A stretch of 64,000 nucleotides of DNA from Epiperipatus broadwayi (lineage: Eukaryota > Onychophora > Udeonychophora > Euonychophora > Peripatidae), in assembly GCA_028023455.1 (NCBI GenBank), contig JAQFVV010012511.1:1674165-1738164 (forward strand). Direction: 5' to 3'. Numbering within the stretch: the stretch's first letter is position 1; every line of letters starts with the position of its first letter. Positions 28,010-38,843 of the stretch are shown here, piece after piece. The translations under genes and the position numbers were made by a program. Below the pieces are notes generated by a model that saw only the letters and a program-made list of their open reading frames with translations, searched no databases and was not told the DNA's origin.

Positions 28010-28075
28010 GCAGTTTGGGTCATAGTTAATAACTTTTAGCTCTAGAGTCAACTACTCAGCCACTGAACTAAAACA
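28010..28075 (-). repeat. tRNA-derived SINE fragment
   Basis: Read on minus, TTTAGTTCAGTGGCTGAGTA resembles a tRNA A-box region and is followed by GACTCTAGAGCTAAA. There is no clear 3' half. Low confidence. Confidence 0.4.
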
Positions 28076-29348
28076 TACTTTTTTTAATTAAGGTATTTTA
28101 TATTAGTTTTATGTGATTTAATAGGAAATCTTATGTTACTAGTTATTTCATGAAGTGAAATATAAGCTAATGATATTACTACCTCTTTTTTATAGTCTCT
28201 ATAAAACACCTTTTTAATTCATATGTAGATTAGCTTAGGAAATATTGGCATTATACCATATAATAGTGTTGATGTTATTTATAAGATGTTAAAATGGACA
28301 TTTATATTTATGAGTGATTTCTAATGAATAAATTAATGAGACAATGAGTTGACTCATAAGATCTTAAAAAAACACTTTTCAATATCGAATGCAAATAATA
28401 TTAATTTATTTTATTAAAAAAAAAAAAGAATAATAAAAGATTTAGTAGTTGGAATTCATAAGAAATTTAACAAAAAAAAATGACAGAGTTGAAATTGCAC
28501 TCCTTGGACTTAAATATTTACTATTTGTTTACTTTATTTTTGCATTAAATTCAATCTGGCATTTATTTTTTTAAAGCTTTGCACAAATACTTCTTTTATA
28601 TAAGTTAAGAACAAACATTTTCATTTTTGTGTTAACTTTTTGCAATATTGTTAGTTTATTATTATAATTTAATATTGGTGTTGTCAATCTTGACGATCCT
28701 AATAGCAGTTGGCCATGTTGGGATTTTTTATTATTATAAATATTAAAGTTTTTACATTAAAAAAAATTTAAATGCAATTTCCAAGAATATAAGTTACAAT
28801 GAATCTTTAAATAAAGTATGCCTTTTTAAAATACCCTTTTAGGAAATTAAATGTTAAATTAAAAATTGAATATTTAATACTCCTTTAAATAATTGAGATT
28901 GATTAAGGTATTAATATTTAAAGATTAAAATTACGTAATTATTTATTAATACTAGAAAAAGAATATTACATTTGTAGTATGATTATTAATTGAAGTTATT
29001 AATCTTTTAATGGTAAAATTATGACAATTCTAGTAAATGATGATGCATTTCTGATGTTGAAATAAATAAATTAATAAGTTAGATTCAAGAGAATTTAAGC
29101 AAATAACTGTTTTTATCTGCAAATATTTCTAATTGGAAAACCCTTCAAACAATTCAAATAGTCAAAACAAAAATTACAATCATTTTAAAAAATTAAAAAG
29201 CAGAATAAGAATTAAATAAAGAGTAAAAAAATGAACAAATTAATATTATGAAAGAGAATTAGTATTTAGAAAGAGAATAGTTATGGTTATTTGAAGACAA
29301 TGGTCTGGGATGATAATGTAAGTTCCATTCTAAAGATGATTTACATTT
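28076..29348. other. AT-rich non-coding DNA
   Basis: Nothing recognised. Confidence 0.55.
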
Positions 29349-30026
29349 TGTAACATATATAGGGTATATGAGCACAGATTTTCACAAGATCCACCACTCT
29401 CCACACGATCTCATAACATTGATACACTTGAACACATACATGTTGAAAAAATAAATAATCACCACTATACGTATTTCATGCTAAACCAGCAATCATCAGT
29501 TGGTCCAGATTACCATCTCTACACATATATGCTATAAGTGCTCAGATATATATTAAGATAGCCAAAACTTATACTTTAATGAACAGACTTCAATCTATTC
29601 CACACTCCAACTCTTCAACCGTCCATCCAATTGAAAATCTGATGATGGAATGCTCAAAGGCCACCCTGAGGTCAAGATTCTTGTCACACCCATGTTGACC
29701 TAAGGTCAGTCTGACCCCTCATGTACAGAACATAATCCATTTAATACATATACAAGGGATGGGCAGACATCCTTATTATGAAATAACTGAAACACACAGG
29801 CTTATTATATACCTGTGTTTATATATGTAATATATAGGGTATATGAGCACAGACTTTCACAAGATTCACCACTCTCCACACAATCTCATAACACCGATAC
29901 ACTTGAACACATACATGTTGAAAAGATAAATAATCACCAATATACATATTTCATGCTAATCCAGCAATCATCAGTTGGTCCAGATTACCATCTCTACACA
30001 TATATGCTATAAGTGCTCAGATATAA
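29349..30026. mobile_element. HP-2 family copy with a 200-bp direct duplication
   Basis: Positions 29349-29551 and 29826-30026 are direct repeats, over 90% identical by eye. They share GGGTATATGAGCACAGA, CACCACTCTCCACAC and CATCAGTTGGTCCAGATTAC. The first copy continues into sequence homologous to the left half of the palindrome at 18660 (AACTCTTCAACCGTCC, AAAATCTGATGATGGAATGC). The short open frame at 29815-30012 is just the repeat. Confidence 0.8.
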
Positions 30027-31356
30027 CATAAATTTACTGAAATATTCAAAGAACTAAGCATACACATACCAGTACTTAACCATAAGTTCGATATTAATAC
30101 GAACTTTTAATTTCATATGTGATATTTTATTTTTTTTAAAATTATTTTTGGAAGATTTGTTAAAAAATAAGTGAGATAATAAGAAATAAATATTAAGTAG
30201 ACAATTGTCAAAGAATACATATTCTGTAATCGTAACGCTAAAAAATTTAAATTATTTTTTTTAAGATTCCAATCAGGCTTATAATTTTTCTTTCAAATAG
30301 CTAGGCCATAATTAATCCAGTTAACTATCCAATACTGATCAATAAATGGGCATTACTATTATTGACAAACCCATGATTGGTGCCTTTATTTACTGTTTTT
30401 TAAAAGAGGTTTATACTAATCTTGGTTCTATAATGGCCTAGTTAAAGTAGTTTTACTTTTATACTTTACTTATTAATATTTCATATAATGTATTTTATCT
30501 ATTATATGCACCAAAATTTTATTCCACTTTCAAAGCCATGAAAAACAGTTGGATAAATGAAGATTTATTTTAAACAATTATTAATTTTCATTCGATGATT
30601 TTTCTATAATTTAATAGTTGATTTTTATAGTTTAAACTATTTTTTTGGAGAGGGAAAGCAGGAAACCTTACTATGGGAATATGAATATCATTAGAACTGG
30701 ATTAGAATTTGCGTGCGTAATGGGAAAACTGAATTTGAAATGTCTTTTTTTCATTTTTTACAAGCTTTATATTATTTCATGAATAAGAAAGAATTTATAA
30801 AAAAAATATTGTGCTTTTTTATAAAAGCAAATTGTTGATCCTTCTATTTAGCATATATTAATAATTTTTAAAAAACTTAATGTGGCTGCCATTAAAGATT
30901 TAAGACCCCCCCCCCCAGTTAATTGTCTAATATTGATGAATAAATAATATCTAGTTATTTTTATCTAGAATTAAAATAATAATGGAAAGACTATCTTATC
31001 GTCACCATCCAGAAATTTATAAGATGTTGTAATGCTTTTTCATCTAACTACTGCTTCCTTAGGAAATCTGTTAGAGAATTCTTTACATTACAATGGCTAT
31101 TTATCTTCACTAAAATTCTTAAAGCCATTATTAATTTGGGCATAGTTCTATTTTAATTTAGTTTTTGTAATCGAGAAGATAACTCTATTATAAAGAGATG
31201 AAATGACATATGTTCAAAGTTTTTTTTATCCCTGATTTAATAAGAATCTTATATTAATAATATTTAGCTTTACCTCGTTCACTTATTTTACTATTCTATA
31301 ATTAGTTAATTAATCCCCAAAGTACACTTATAACATACTAGCCTGATCATTATTTT
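30027..31356. other. AT-rich non-coding DNA
   Basis: An 11-C run lies at 30906-30916. No other feature. Confidence 0.55.
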
Positions 31357-31504
31357 TTCTATTAGAAATCATTATCATAAATAATCGATAACTTTAGGCA
31401 TTTATTTTCTCAAAGATATGCACCATTTATTTTCTGTTAGAAATAGTTGTCGTAAATAACTGATAAGTTTAGCTATTTATTTTTCCACAAATATGCACCA
31501 TTTA
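31357..31504 (+). repeat. Two-copy tandem repeat, about 74-bp unit
   Basis: The units share TTAGAAAT, CGTAAATAA or CATAAATAA, GATAA.TTTAG, and ATATGCACCATTTA at their ends. Confidence 0.8.
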
Positions 31505-32184
31505 CCAACCATTCTAATATAAGCTTAACTAAACGAATATCATAAAATATTTACATTTTGTTAATAGTTATTAAAGTCTTTTTTTTTTTTAAAAAAAAAA
31601 ATAACAATAAACTAATTAACCAAAAGTTAAAATTTTTCAGAAATACTAATATAAACTTTGAAGAAAAGTAATTGTTTATTATTTAATTGGAATCTTTTTT
31701 TTACACCCCAAATTGCTTTTTTGAAATTGCTTTTAGCCAGTTTTCTAAAGAAATGGCTTTCTTAGTGAAATAACTGCAAGCAATCAATTTTTGAACTAAT
31801 CTCTTAAAGAATGCCAGATTGGTGTAATTCACCTGAGAATGGACAGCCAATTACACTGAAGCACAAAAGCAAATAAATACAGAATTCAAACCATGTCTAA
31901 AACTGATGAAGTAAGCAAATGTAATTGAAATAGCCAAAAGAATATATAATTAATATAATTTTAAAGTAGACTTTATATAAAAAAAATCTTATTTTAGATT
32001 GAATAGAATAATGAAATAGCATAAGTATTTAAAAAAAACAATATTATTTAGCATCATATATTTTTTAAAAATAAAAATAAGTAATACAGAAAATAACTTT
32101 TTCAAATTCTGTTTTGTCTGCTAACAAATATAAATATAATAAATGAAATAGTGAATCTTCACATGTTAACACATACCAACATCA
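31505..32184. other. AT-rich non-coding DNA
   Basis: A-tract facing T-tract at about 31580-31605. Nothing else recognised. Confidence 0.55.
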
Positions 32185-32470
32185 ATTATGACATTATATA
32201 CAATAAAGTTGAGTCTTGTGCTAAAATAGCAATATATCTGCCAGTCATATTTGCAACTGGATTTGAATCTAGAGTGAGAATATCTTCGATTTTTTTTTTT
32301 TCAGAATTTATTCAAGTTTTTTTTATCATGTAGACACATCATATCCATCCTAAATTTAGTCAGTGATTGGATATCTAATTATTTTTAGCTAGAAGGTAAA
32401 TCAGGAATAGAAACCAGTTCAGACTTTCATCATTTGAAAAGTCTGATAAGTAATGCATTCTCCTTTATAT
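32185..32470 (-). mobile_element. Dispersed repeat (family C), copy 2
   Basis: Colinear with 20288-20530: GCAACTGGATTTGAATCTAG, a poly-T stretch, AATTTAGTCA, then GAAAAGTCTGATAAGTAATGC. It includes a B-box-like piece. The open frame at 32151-32333 is contained in it. Confidence 0.6.
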
Positions 32471-32526
32471 ATATAATAATTAAAACAAGTTATAAATTTT
32501 GTAACTTGAGTTTCTAGACTCCCAGC

Positions 32527-32572
32527 CCTTCACTGATGTGAGCCATAAGCTTGAAACCAGCTGGTCTGGAGG
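32527..32572 (+). ncRNA. Diverged hammerhead ribozyme-like motif
   Basis: In order: CCTTCA (helix I), CTGATGT, GAGC-CATAA-GCTT (helix II), GAAA, then the palindrome ACCAGCTGGT (helix III). C at 32566 is the predicted cleavage base, and TGGAGG completes a 6-bp helix I. Compared with the HP-1 loops, both helix I and helix II differ by paired changes that keep base pairing. Helix III differs but stays palindromic, with 3 bp and a 4-base loop possible in cis. The base at position 9 is T instead of the required A, so activity is probably lost. No hairpin arms were recognised around it. Confidence 0.6.
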
Positions 32573-32667
32573 TAGGAATAATGACTGAGATTTTAAATTC
32601 TATCTCTTTTGGCACTTATAAAAACTTGTTTAGAGCTATTGGTAAGCTCCATCTAGTGATCATATAT

Positions 32668-34800
32668 TGTGACAGTCAGATGATGTATGTTGATTTAACC
32701 CAGTTCGAATACTAGGCAAAAGTACCTCGAGGCCACCATATGCGAGATATTAAACCAAGAATACTATGACCTCTGCCCTATTCGTCTAGTCTCGAAGCTA
32801 TCATGAACCGAACAACACTATCTGAGACACGCATAGATATTTTCTTCCCGAGCCATGAGCTTAGCATCAGTGGGAGACATGGACAGAACCACCTGAAGAG
32901 CTTAAATAGTTAAATTGCAAAAATACTTAGCAATATGTGTTCTGCGTGCCTGGATCATTTAAAAGTAAAACAAAGCATTGAACGATAACTAGCAAACTCA
33001 AGCTTTTTAGTTAAATAAATATCTTTAATAAATGACATTTGAAATATTATTAATAATTTAATGGCCTTCGCTATTCCCCGAAATTTATGAATAACTAATG
33101 AGACAATGAAAACCCGATTAATATGCTTGCGGTCTAAATCTTTCCTTCCCAGTTTTATTAAACATTGTCAACTCGAATCTGCTCGATAAAGTGCAATAAT
33201 AAAAATCTTTCGCAAAGCAGTTTCTAATTGCTTTGCACTAAAACAGAGTTTAAAATCATTTAAGATGTATATCGCTAAATCTGACATACGTAAGAAGCTA
33301 ATGGCGGACAAAAGAAGCGTTATCGAGGAGATCAAGTTGGCAAACAAAAAAAAGGAAACTTACTCGTACTAAATTTTACAAGTATGAATAAAACTGGAAA
33401 GGGATTTTTATATGAACAATTAACTAATAAACTTAACCGCAATAGAATTAAAATATTTACACATGGGGGTAATGAAGAATAGCGAAGAAAAAGAGGTTAA
33501 ATCTCTAGATAGATGATCACATATACATATATCTAACTAGTCTAATAAAAATAGTTACATTATAAATATCATTAAGCACACATTTCATAAATATTCAAGA
33601 AAGCAATTATAAAAAGTATGGACAAAAAGGGTAGCATAATGAATAGTTCATGAGGAGAGATATGATTACCGTCCTTATTCCTCAGTCATGTTCCATCGAC
33701 GGGCGTAGCTTGATCCGTGCGATGAGATGTGTTTGTCCGGACAAGGAAAGTGGAAATCGGTAGCATGGTTTCACAAAAAGTCCTCCAGACACGGCACAGA
33801 GTTCAGATGACGATTGAGTAAATACTACGGCATTTTTCTGGTATTGAGGAACCCTCGGCGGTAGACAAAGTTATTTATTTGCCTAGCCAAGCATGGTAGA
33901 CTCCATCGAATTCATATAATAAAATCACAACAGGCAACAGCAAAATTTCGAAAGTTCTCCACGGAGCAATCTGACAGCCCGCAAGAATACTCTGAATGAA
34001 TAATCTTTTCCAAAAAGAAAATCTGAATGACTGATCTTTTCCAAAAGGAAAATCTGAATGACTGCTCTTTCCCAAAAAGGAAAATCTGAATGCACGATCT
34101 TTTTCCAAAAGGAAACTCTGATTGACTGACCTTTTTCAAAAAGGAAAATCTGAATGCCTGATCTTTTGTTCTCCCTTTTATTTATACCCTCTCTGTCAGC
34201 TACCTTCTATTGTTTGTATGATCTGAGATCTTGATAAGCCTCCCCATGCTCCTTTGTTCCAAAGTAACACCTTCTAAAATAACTTTTACTTTTTTACTCT
34301 AAATTTCTTTCTTTAAACTTTGGGATTTTATTAATTAAAAAAAAGAAAGAGAAGGCCATCTTTAATTTGACTTGAATGGGCTTAACTAATTAAAAATATA
34401 CATTCTTTTAGAAAATGTTGGTGGGCTTATCTCAAAATCAAATCATACTAAATATTTGAACAAGATTTAAAAGTAAAATACATTCTTATTTCTTTTAATA
34501 CAATAAGCGTTTTATTTCAGCAGAATTTTGCATTAACTCATATATATATGCTTGACGTATATATATGTTTGACTAAACGGTTTTCACAAGTAATATTTTT
34601 AACAGCAATTTAATGTTACAATGGAATTTATTTAAAAGAAAATATTTACAAGCAAATACAAATTTAATAAACGTAATTAATTTTAGCTGTAATGCAAAAC
34701 CCTGCTGATATTGGCCTATAAACTTAATTTAGGTTTACAATATTAATCAAGTTTATAGGAAGGTGTGAAGCATGGATTGGATTTCAGATCCATTGCTTCA
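32668..34800 (-). repeat. 3' LTR (left in this window)
   Basis: It starts TGTGACAGTC and ends CATTGCTTCA on plus, so on minus it runs TGAAGC...TGTCACA. Very long for an LTR. The two overlapping 75- and 77-codon frames in it read through an internal minisatellite and are not credible genes. Confidence 0.95.
33991..34167 (-). repeat. 31-32 bp minisatellite inside the 3' LTR
   Basis: Five full units and one partial, each starting TCTGAATGA or TCTGATTGA and containing CTTTTCCAAAAGGAAAA, an internal palindrome. The duplicate lies at 40167-40343. Confidence 0.93.
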
Positions 34801-34809
34801 TTTCCCAAT
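34801..34809 (-). other. Candidate polypurine tract
   Basis: On minus, ATTGGGAAA lies directly before the 3' LTR start TGAAGC. It is short but in the expected position for plus-strand priming. Confidence 0.45.
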
Positions 34810-35039
34810 AGTTAGTGAGCAAAAAAAAATGTTTAAAAAAAATGCTGTTGCTTCAGGTCAGAGGTAAGAATTTGTGCCAGGTGAGTTCAAGCCTACTCTT
34901 TATTTGGTGTAAAATTTAACTTGTTACTGACTAACAGTTTTTTTCTTTTACTAAATAACTAACAGTTTATCCATAATTCAATCTGCTATATCTTAAAACG
35001 AGTCCGTGTTGTTTTAATCTAACAAGTTATGTATCTATT

Positions 35040-36134
35040 TTAATGTCTATATTTCCCAGGATCCGGTGGTATATACTGCCTTGTACTTTTGGACGGGTTC
35101 ATGACCCTATCATTTTGGTTTTCTTCTAAGTTTCCATAGTCAATGTCAGTTAGTATCCGAATCGTGCCTTGAATATCTTGCATTTGAGTGCCTATTAATA
35201 TTTTCCTTATCCAGGGTGGCATGTTGTGCCTAATCATCCTTACTATCTGCATTTCTGGATAATTGAATGCACTTAGGGCTTTAATTCGATTTACCTGCCT
35301 AACAAAAAACTGAGCATAAGTCTCTTGATGGTTAGCTGGGTATCTTTCATGCATTATGGAATACATCAAACCTTCCTGCCACTCTGCACTCCAATACATT
35401 GACAACATTGCATTCTCATATTCCATAAATGTTTGTGGTTGTATAGACAGAGTGTTCCACCAGTCTCTGGCAGACTCTTTTAAATGATGACTGGAGATCG
35501 CCACTTTTTCTTGTTCTGTCATATTCTGAAATTGAAAAAACATTTTGAGACTGTCTAGGTGGTGTCTAGGGTTTCCCCCTGGTTCCCCTCTAAAACATTG
35601 TATATGTACGAATTTTGCCACAGGAGATGTTACCGGATTAATTATTATTGGCGTAAGGATTTGGTTGCCTTGTTGCGCCTGGATTGGATTCATCTGTTGA
35701 TGAATGTTCATTTCCTCTTTATCCACCTTCATCTGTCCATTTTCTTCTCCCTCCTGTATTTGATGCTTGACTGACACGTCCAAGGCATGCATATCCTTTC
35801 CTAATTCATTATCTATCAATGATTTAAGTTGTGTATCATCTTGCTTCTGTTGGGGTTGCCATTTAAAGTGAGTATCCTCGTCTGGCAATACTTTTGTTAC
35901 AATAGTCTGTTGGTGGAGCGCCATGTTTTCCTCCAAACGGTCCAGTCTTTGTGATGTCATATTCATGAATTGTTTTAACATGTTCATCATCATTTTGTTT
36001 TCTTGTCTCATTTCTGTGATGAGATCTTTCACATGGTTTTCTTGGTCACTATGAGTCGATGTTGCTGTATTTGGAAGGTTGAGCATTACCTCCTCATCGC
36101 TGTCATAATCTGCAACTTTCTTTGGTTGGTCCAT
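35040..36134 (-). CDS. Retrotransposon Gag-like structural protein
   Basis: 364 codons, ATG start at 36134, stop at 35040-35042. Gag proteins build the particle that packages element RNA. Residues 33-75 have regular hydrophobic spacing with many Met, Leu, Glu and Gln residues, suggesting a coiled coil. Residues 84-160 are Gln/Glu/Asp-rich and probably disordered. Residues about 176-320 resemble the retrotransposon gag (capsid-type) domain: FRGEPGG, a hydrophobic LDSLKMFFQF stretch, EQEKVAISSHHLKESARDWW, then TFMEYENAMLSMYW. The tail is short and basic. No CCHC zinc knuckle is present, so RNA binding must differ or be lost. It is the only coding frame of the LTR element. There are no internal stops, so it is intact. 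Assignment to the Ty3-like group rests on the domain pattern alone. Confidence 0.88.
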   Translation of the reverse strand: MDQPKKVADYDSDEEVMLNLPNTATSTHSDQENHVKDLITEMRQENKMMMNMLKQFMNMTSQRLDRLEENMALHQQTIVTKVLPDEDTHFKWQPQQKQDDTQLKSLIDNELGKDMHALDVSVKHQIQEGEENGQMKVDKEEMNIHQQMNPIQAQQGNQILTPIIINPVTSPVAKFVHIQCFRGEPGGNPRHHLDSLKMFFQFQNMTEQEKVAISSHHLKESARDWWNTLSIQPQTFMEYENAMLSMYWSAEWQEGLMYSIMHERYPANHQETYAQFFVRQVNRIKALSAFNYPEMQIVRMIRHNMPPWIRKILIGTQMQDIQGTIRILTDIDYGNLEENQNDRVMNPSKSTRQYIPPDPGKYRH

Positions 36135-36971
36135 TTTTGCCTAATATTGGCTATTTTGTTATATAACATTCACTTTGTGTGGAAAATGTGTTTGTCTTTT
36201 AATAAACAATCTGGATAAGTATATTTTTATACTAGTTATTAACACAAAAAAAAAAATTATTTTTTTCTAAAATAAGTCACTATTCTAAGTTCCAACTATC
36301 TGTTTTATTTATATGTTTTCAGACATTTAACTTTGCCTACCTTACGAGGTCCTATCTTAACCCTATGCCTATATGTATCTGTTTGTACATGAAAATATAT
36401 ATATAAAATCCTGCTGTGTCTGTCTTTAATATTTATACTACATATTAGTCTCCTCACTTTATTTATTGTTATATTTCATTAAAATATCACTGCTATTTTG
36501 TCCCAATATAATTAAAATAACACACTTACAGCTTGACCTGGCTTTCTCTGACACCTGAAACAACTAAAAAATGCATTTACATTAATACAAGTATATATAT
36601 AAAAAAATGTGAGCAAAATATACGTAAGTCATGTTTAAAAATTATTTTGGCTCACTATGCATACATTGTTATTTTGATCATCTACTATAGTTTGGTTTAT
36701 TTGATATCCGATATGAGAGATTGCACTTGCCGACAAATTTATTTGAGAAGGGCGCCAGTCGACAAGACAATGGCCATATCAAATATACATATTAATGGAT
36801 AATGATCCAAGCACACATTGATAAGGTTTATAAAATTTAATGCGATTACAATTTATTTTGATTTTCACTTCACTTTCAAAAAAAATCTCTGCATGAATAA
36901 GTAAATGGTATTTTAAATGACAATATTAAGTAAGTCTAAGACGTATAACAACTAAGTAAGGTAACATGTCT

Positions 36972-37152
36972 GACCTGGGTTCGAAACCACGCTACCATTT
37001 TGGTCAAGACAGAAAAAAATTTAACCAGCCTAAAGTACGATTAACAAAACAAAATATTAATACAAAAAACAATTAAAATAAAAGTAAAATCCCATGATAA
37101 CCGCCACTCCGAATTATGAACCTGGGATCGAAACCAACTACCATTTTGGTCA
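36972..37152 (+). repeat. Pair of tRNA-like 35-bp direct repeats in the leader
   Basis: At 36972-37006 and 37118-37152: ACCTGGGTTCGAAACCAC or ACCTGGGATCGAAACCAA (in part), then CTACCATTTTGGTCA. The first half resembles a tRNA T-arm (B box) leading to a CCA-like end. It could be a captured tRNA 3' end or chance similarity with tandem copying. Confidence 0.7.
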
Positions 37153-37420
37153 CACCCGAAATAGATTAACAATTATCACGCAATTTTACAGAATCACGCA
37201 TTGAAATCAAAACTGTTTAAAAAACATTTATATAAAAACGGGTTTTACCGAACTATAACGAAGTGTATACCATATGCATCCATATATATGAATATGTACA
37301 TCATTAAATAAGCATATATATGACTACCTATAAATATACAAACAGATATACCTATACAAATATTTCTTTTATTATCATGTACATGAATTTATTAGAAAGA
37401 TGTCAAATTGCCAACCGCAT

Positions 37421-37647
37421 ACTCCTATTATTTCAGGCTAGTAAACGCTGGTCGCAACTATGACAGGGAAGCAATGATTGCAGACGTAGACCTATTATTT
37501 CAGGCTACTCAGCAATTCTAAACTCTACAATGTAAGGGGTCTTCACCTAAACGGTTACTCTAAGGGTCTTCACCAAACATGGTTACTAAAAAACAAGGGC
37601 TTCACCTAACGGTTACTCAAAGGGTCTTCACCTAACTGTTACTCAAT
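37421..37647 (+). repeat. Short tandem repeats in the leader
   Basis: CCTATTATTTCAGGCTA occurs twice (about 37424 and 37490). Then four units of about 25-34 bp follow, containing GGGTCTTCACC or GGGCTTCACC and GGTTACT (37535-37647). Confidence 0.85.
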
Positions 37648-38798
37648 AAATGACTCAATAGCATAATCCGAACTGAGAGGGAAAAAAATCTTAACTAAAG
37701 GTGGCTGACATGTATGTTATACCGAAAATACTTTAATATATATATTAAACGAACATACGCATTTACTAATTATTCAGTTGAAAATTAAGTTTGCTATTAA
37801 AAAAAAAAAAAAAAGGTTCTTTATATAAAAACGAAACGCAGAGAAAGTGAAAAAATATTTGTTAACACCGTACGTTGACACGTGTTAATTTGACTTATCA
37901 AAACTTTCGATCTTAGAAAAAATTTCTATTAACGGAAAAAAAAATGTTATCTAAGATCTTTACAAAAATTTATACAAACGGAGAAAAAATTCTATTATCT
38001 AATTGTACTTTTTTTTACTACAATATTAACACAACCGAATATACACTATATTTCAAAAAAAAACATTATTACATCAAAACTTCTCATATTTGAGCAATAC
38101 TAAAAATAATCTAAAGTACGAAAGCTAATTTAAGGGAGGGCAGGTAGGTATATATTTGACACTTCTGCCTCATCGAAGCTATCTACTTTATACGAAAACA
38201 AATATGGCGAACTGGCCATGACAAATCTATTCATTAGGCAAAAAAAATTGGTTTAATTCTGAAATCTAATTTTATAATCACACAAAAAAAAATAACTAAC
38301 GGAGTGTTAACTTTTTAAATATAAACTATTCATTACATATATATACTAAACTCGGAAAAAAAAAATTTTTACTTTGTGACACATTTAACTTGTTAATTAA
38401 TTTAAAAAAATGACATTTGGCTCACATTATGAAACAAACTTGGAAACATTATACATATATTATTTTTATATAAATATATTCAACTAAAACTAACTTCTCA
38501 GGGTACTAATTTTTTTTTTAAAAAATGACATTCGTCCACGGAGACAAACTCGAAGCAAAAAAATTTTACGTCTAACTAACAATTACTCGTGTTATTTAAA
38601 AAAAAATCACCATATATATGCGCACAAATCTGAGGAAATAATTCTACATATATATTATTATTTAAAACAAACACTGCCTACAGGGTGTGGAAAATTTCAC
38701 ATAGCCACAATGGACGCCAGAATCCGAGAAAAAAAATTCTATACGTCTACTTATATTTTCAAATACCCTATTCCTATTCTTCCAAAAAAATAAAATTC

Positions 38799-38816
38799 AG
38801 CCCACGTTGGTCGACA
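38799..38816 (-). other. Candidate primer binding site
   Basis: On minus, TGTCGACCAACGTGGGCT matches the known tRNA-Lys type site TGGCGCCCAACGTGGGGC at 14 of 18 positions. It starts 27 bases after the 5' LTR end, farther than usual. Two other TGGCG-starting stretches (minus at 38719 and 36757) are weaker. Confidence 0.35.
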
Positions 38817-38843
38817 GAATCCGAGAAAAAAAAAAAAATCTAC

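Larger units (their letters stand above)
36135..38843 (-). other. Long repeat-rich leader of the LTR element
   Basis: 2.7 kb between the 5' LTR and the gag start, without a credible ORF. It holds several internal repeats: a 35-bp pair at 36972 and 37118, short tandem units at 37421-37647, and a diverged series between about 37910 and 38843 built on (C)GGA or CCGAG, an A-tract, and TTCTA. The size suggests packaging or regulatory RNA structure, or remains of lost sequence. Confidence 0.7.

Noticed and set aside
33875-34139. 75- and 77-codon frames in the LTR, duplicated at 40051-40315
   Set aside because: They read through the LTR minisatellite in two frames at once. Duplication follows from the LTRs, not from selection on a protein.
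35559-36218. 71-codon plus-strand frames opposite gag
   Set aside because: Shadows of the gag coding strand, with no known domain.
36533-36802. 89-codon plus-strand frame in the LTR element leader
   Set aside because: No domain, wrong strand for the element, and composition typical of AT-rich chance frames.
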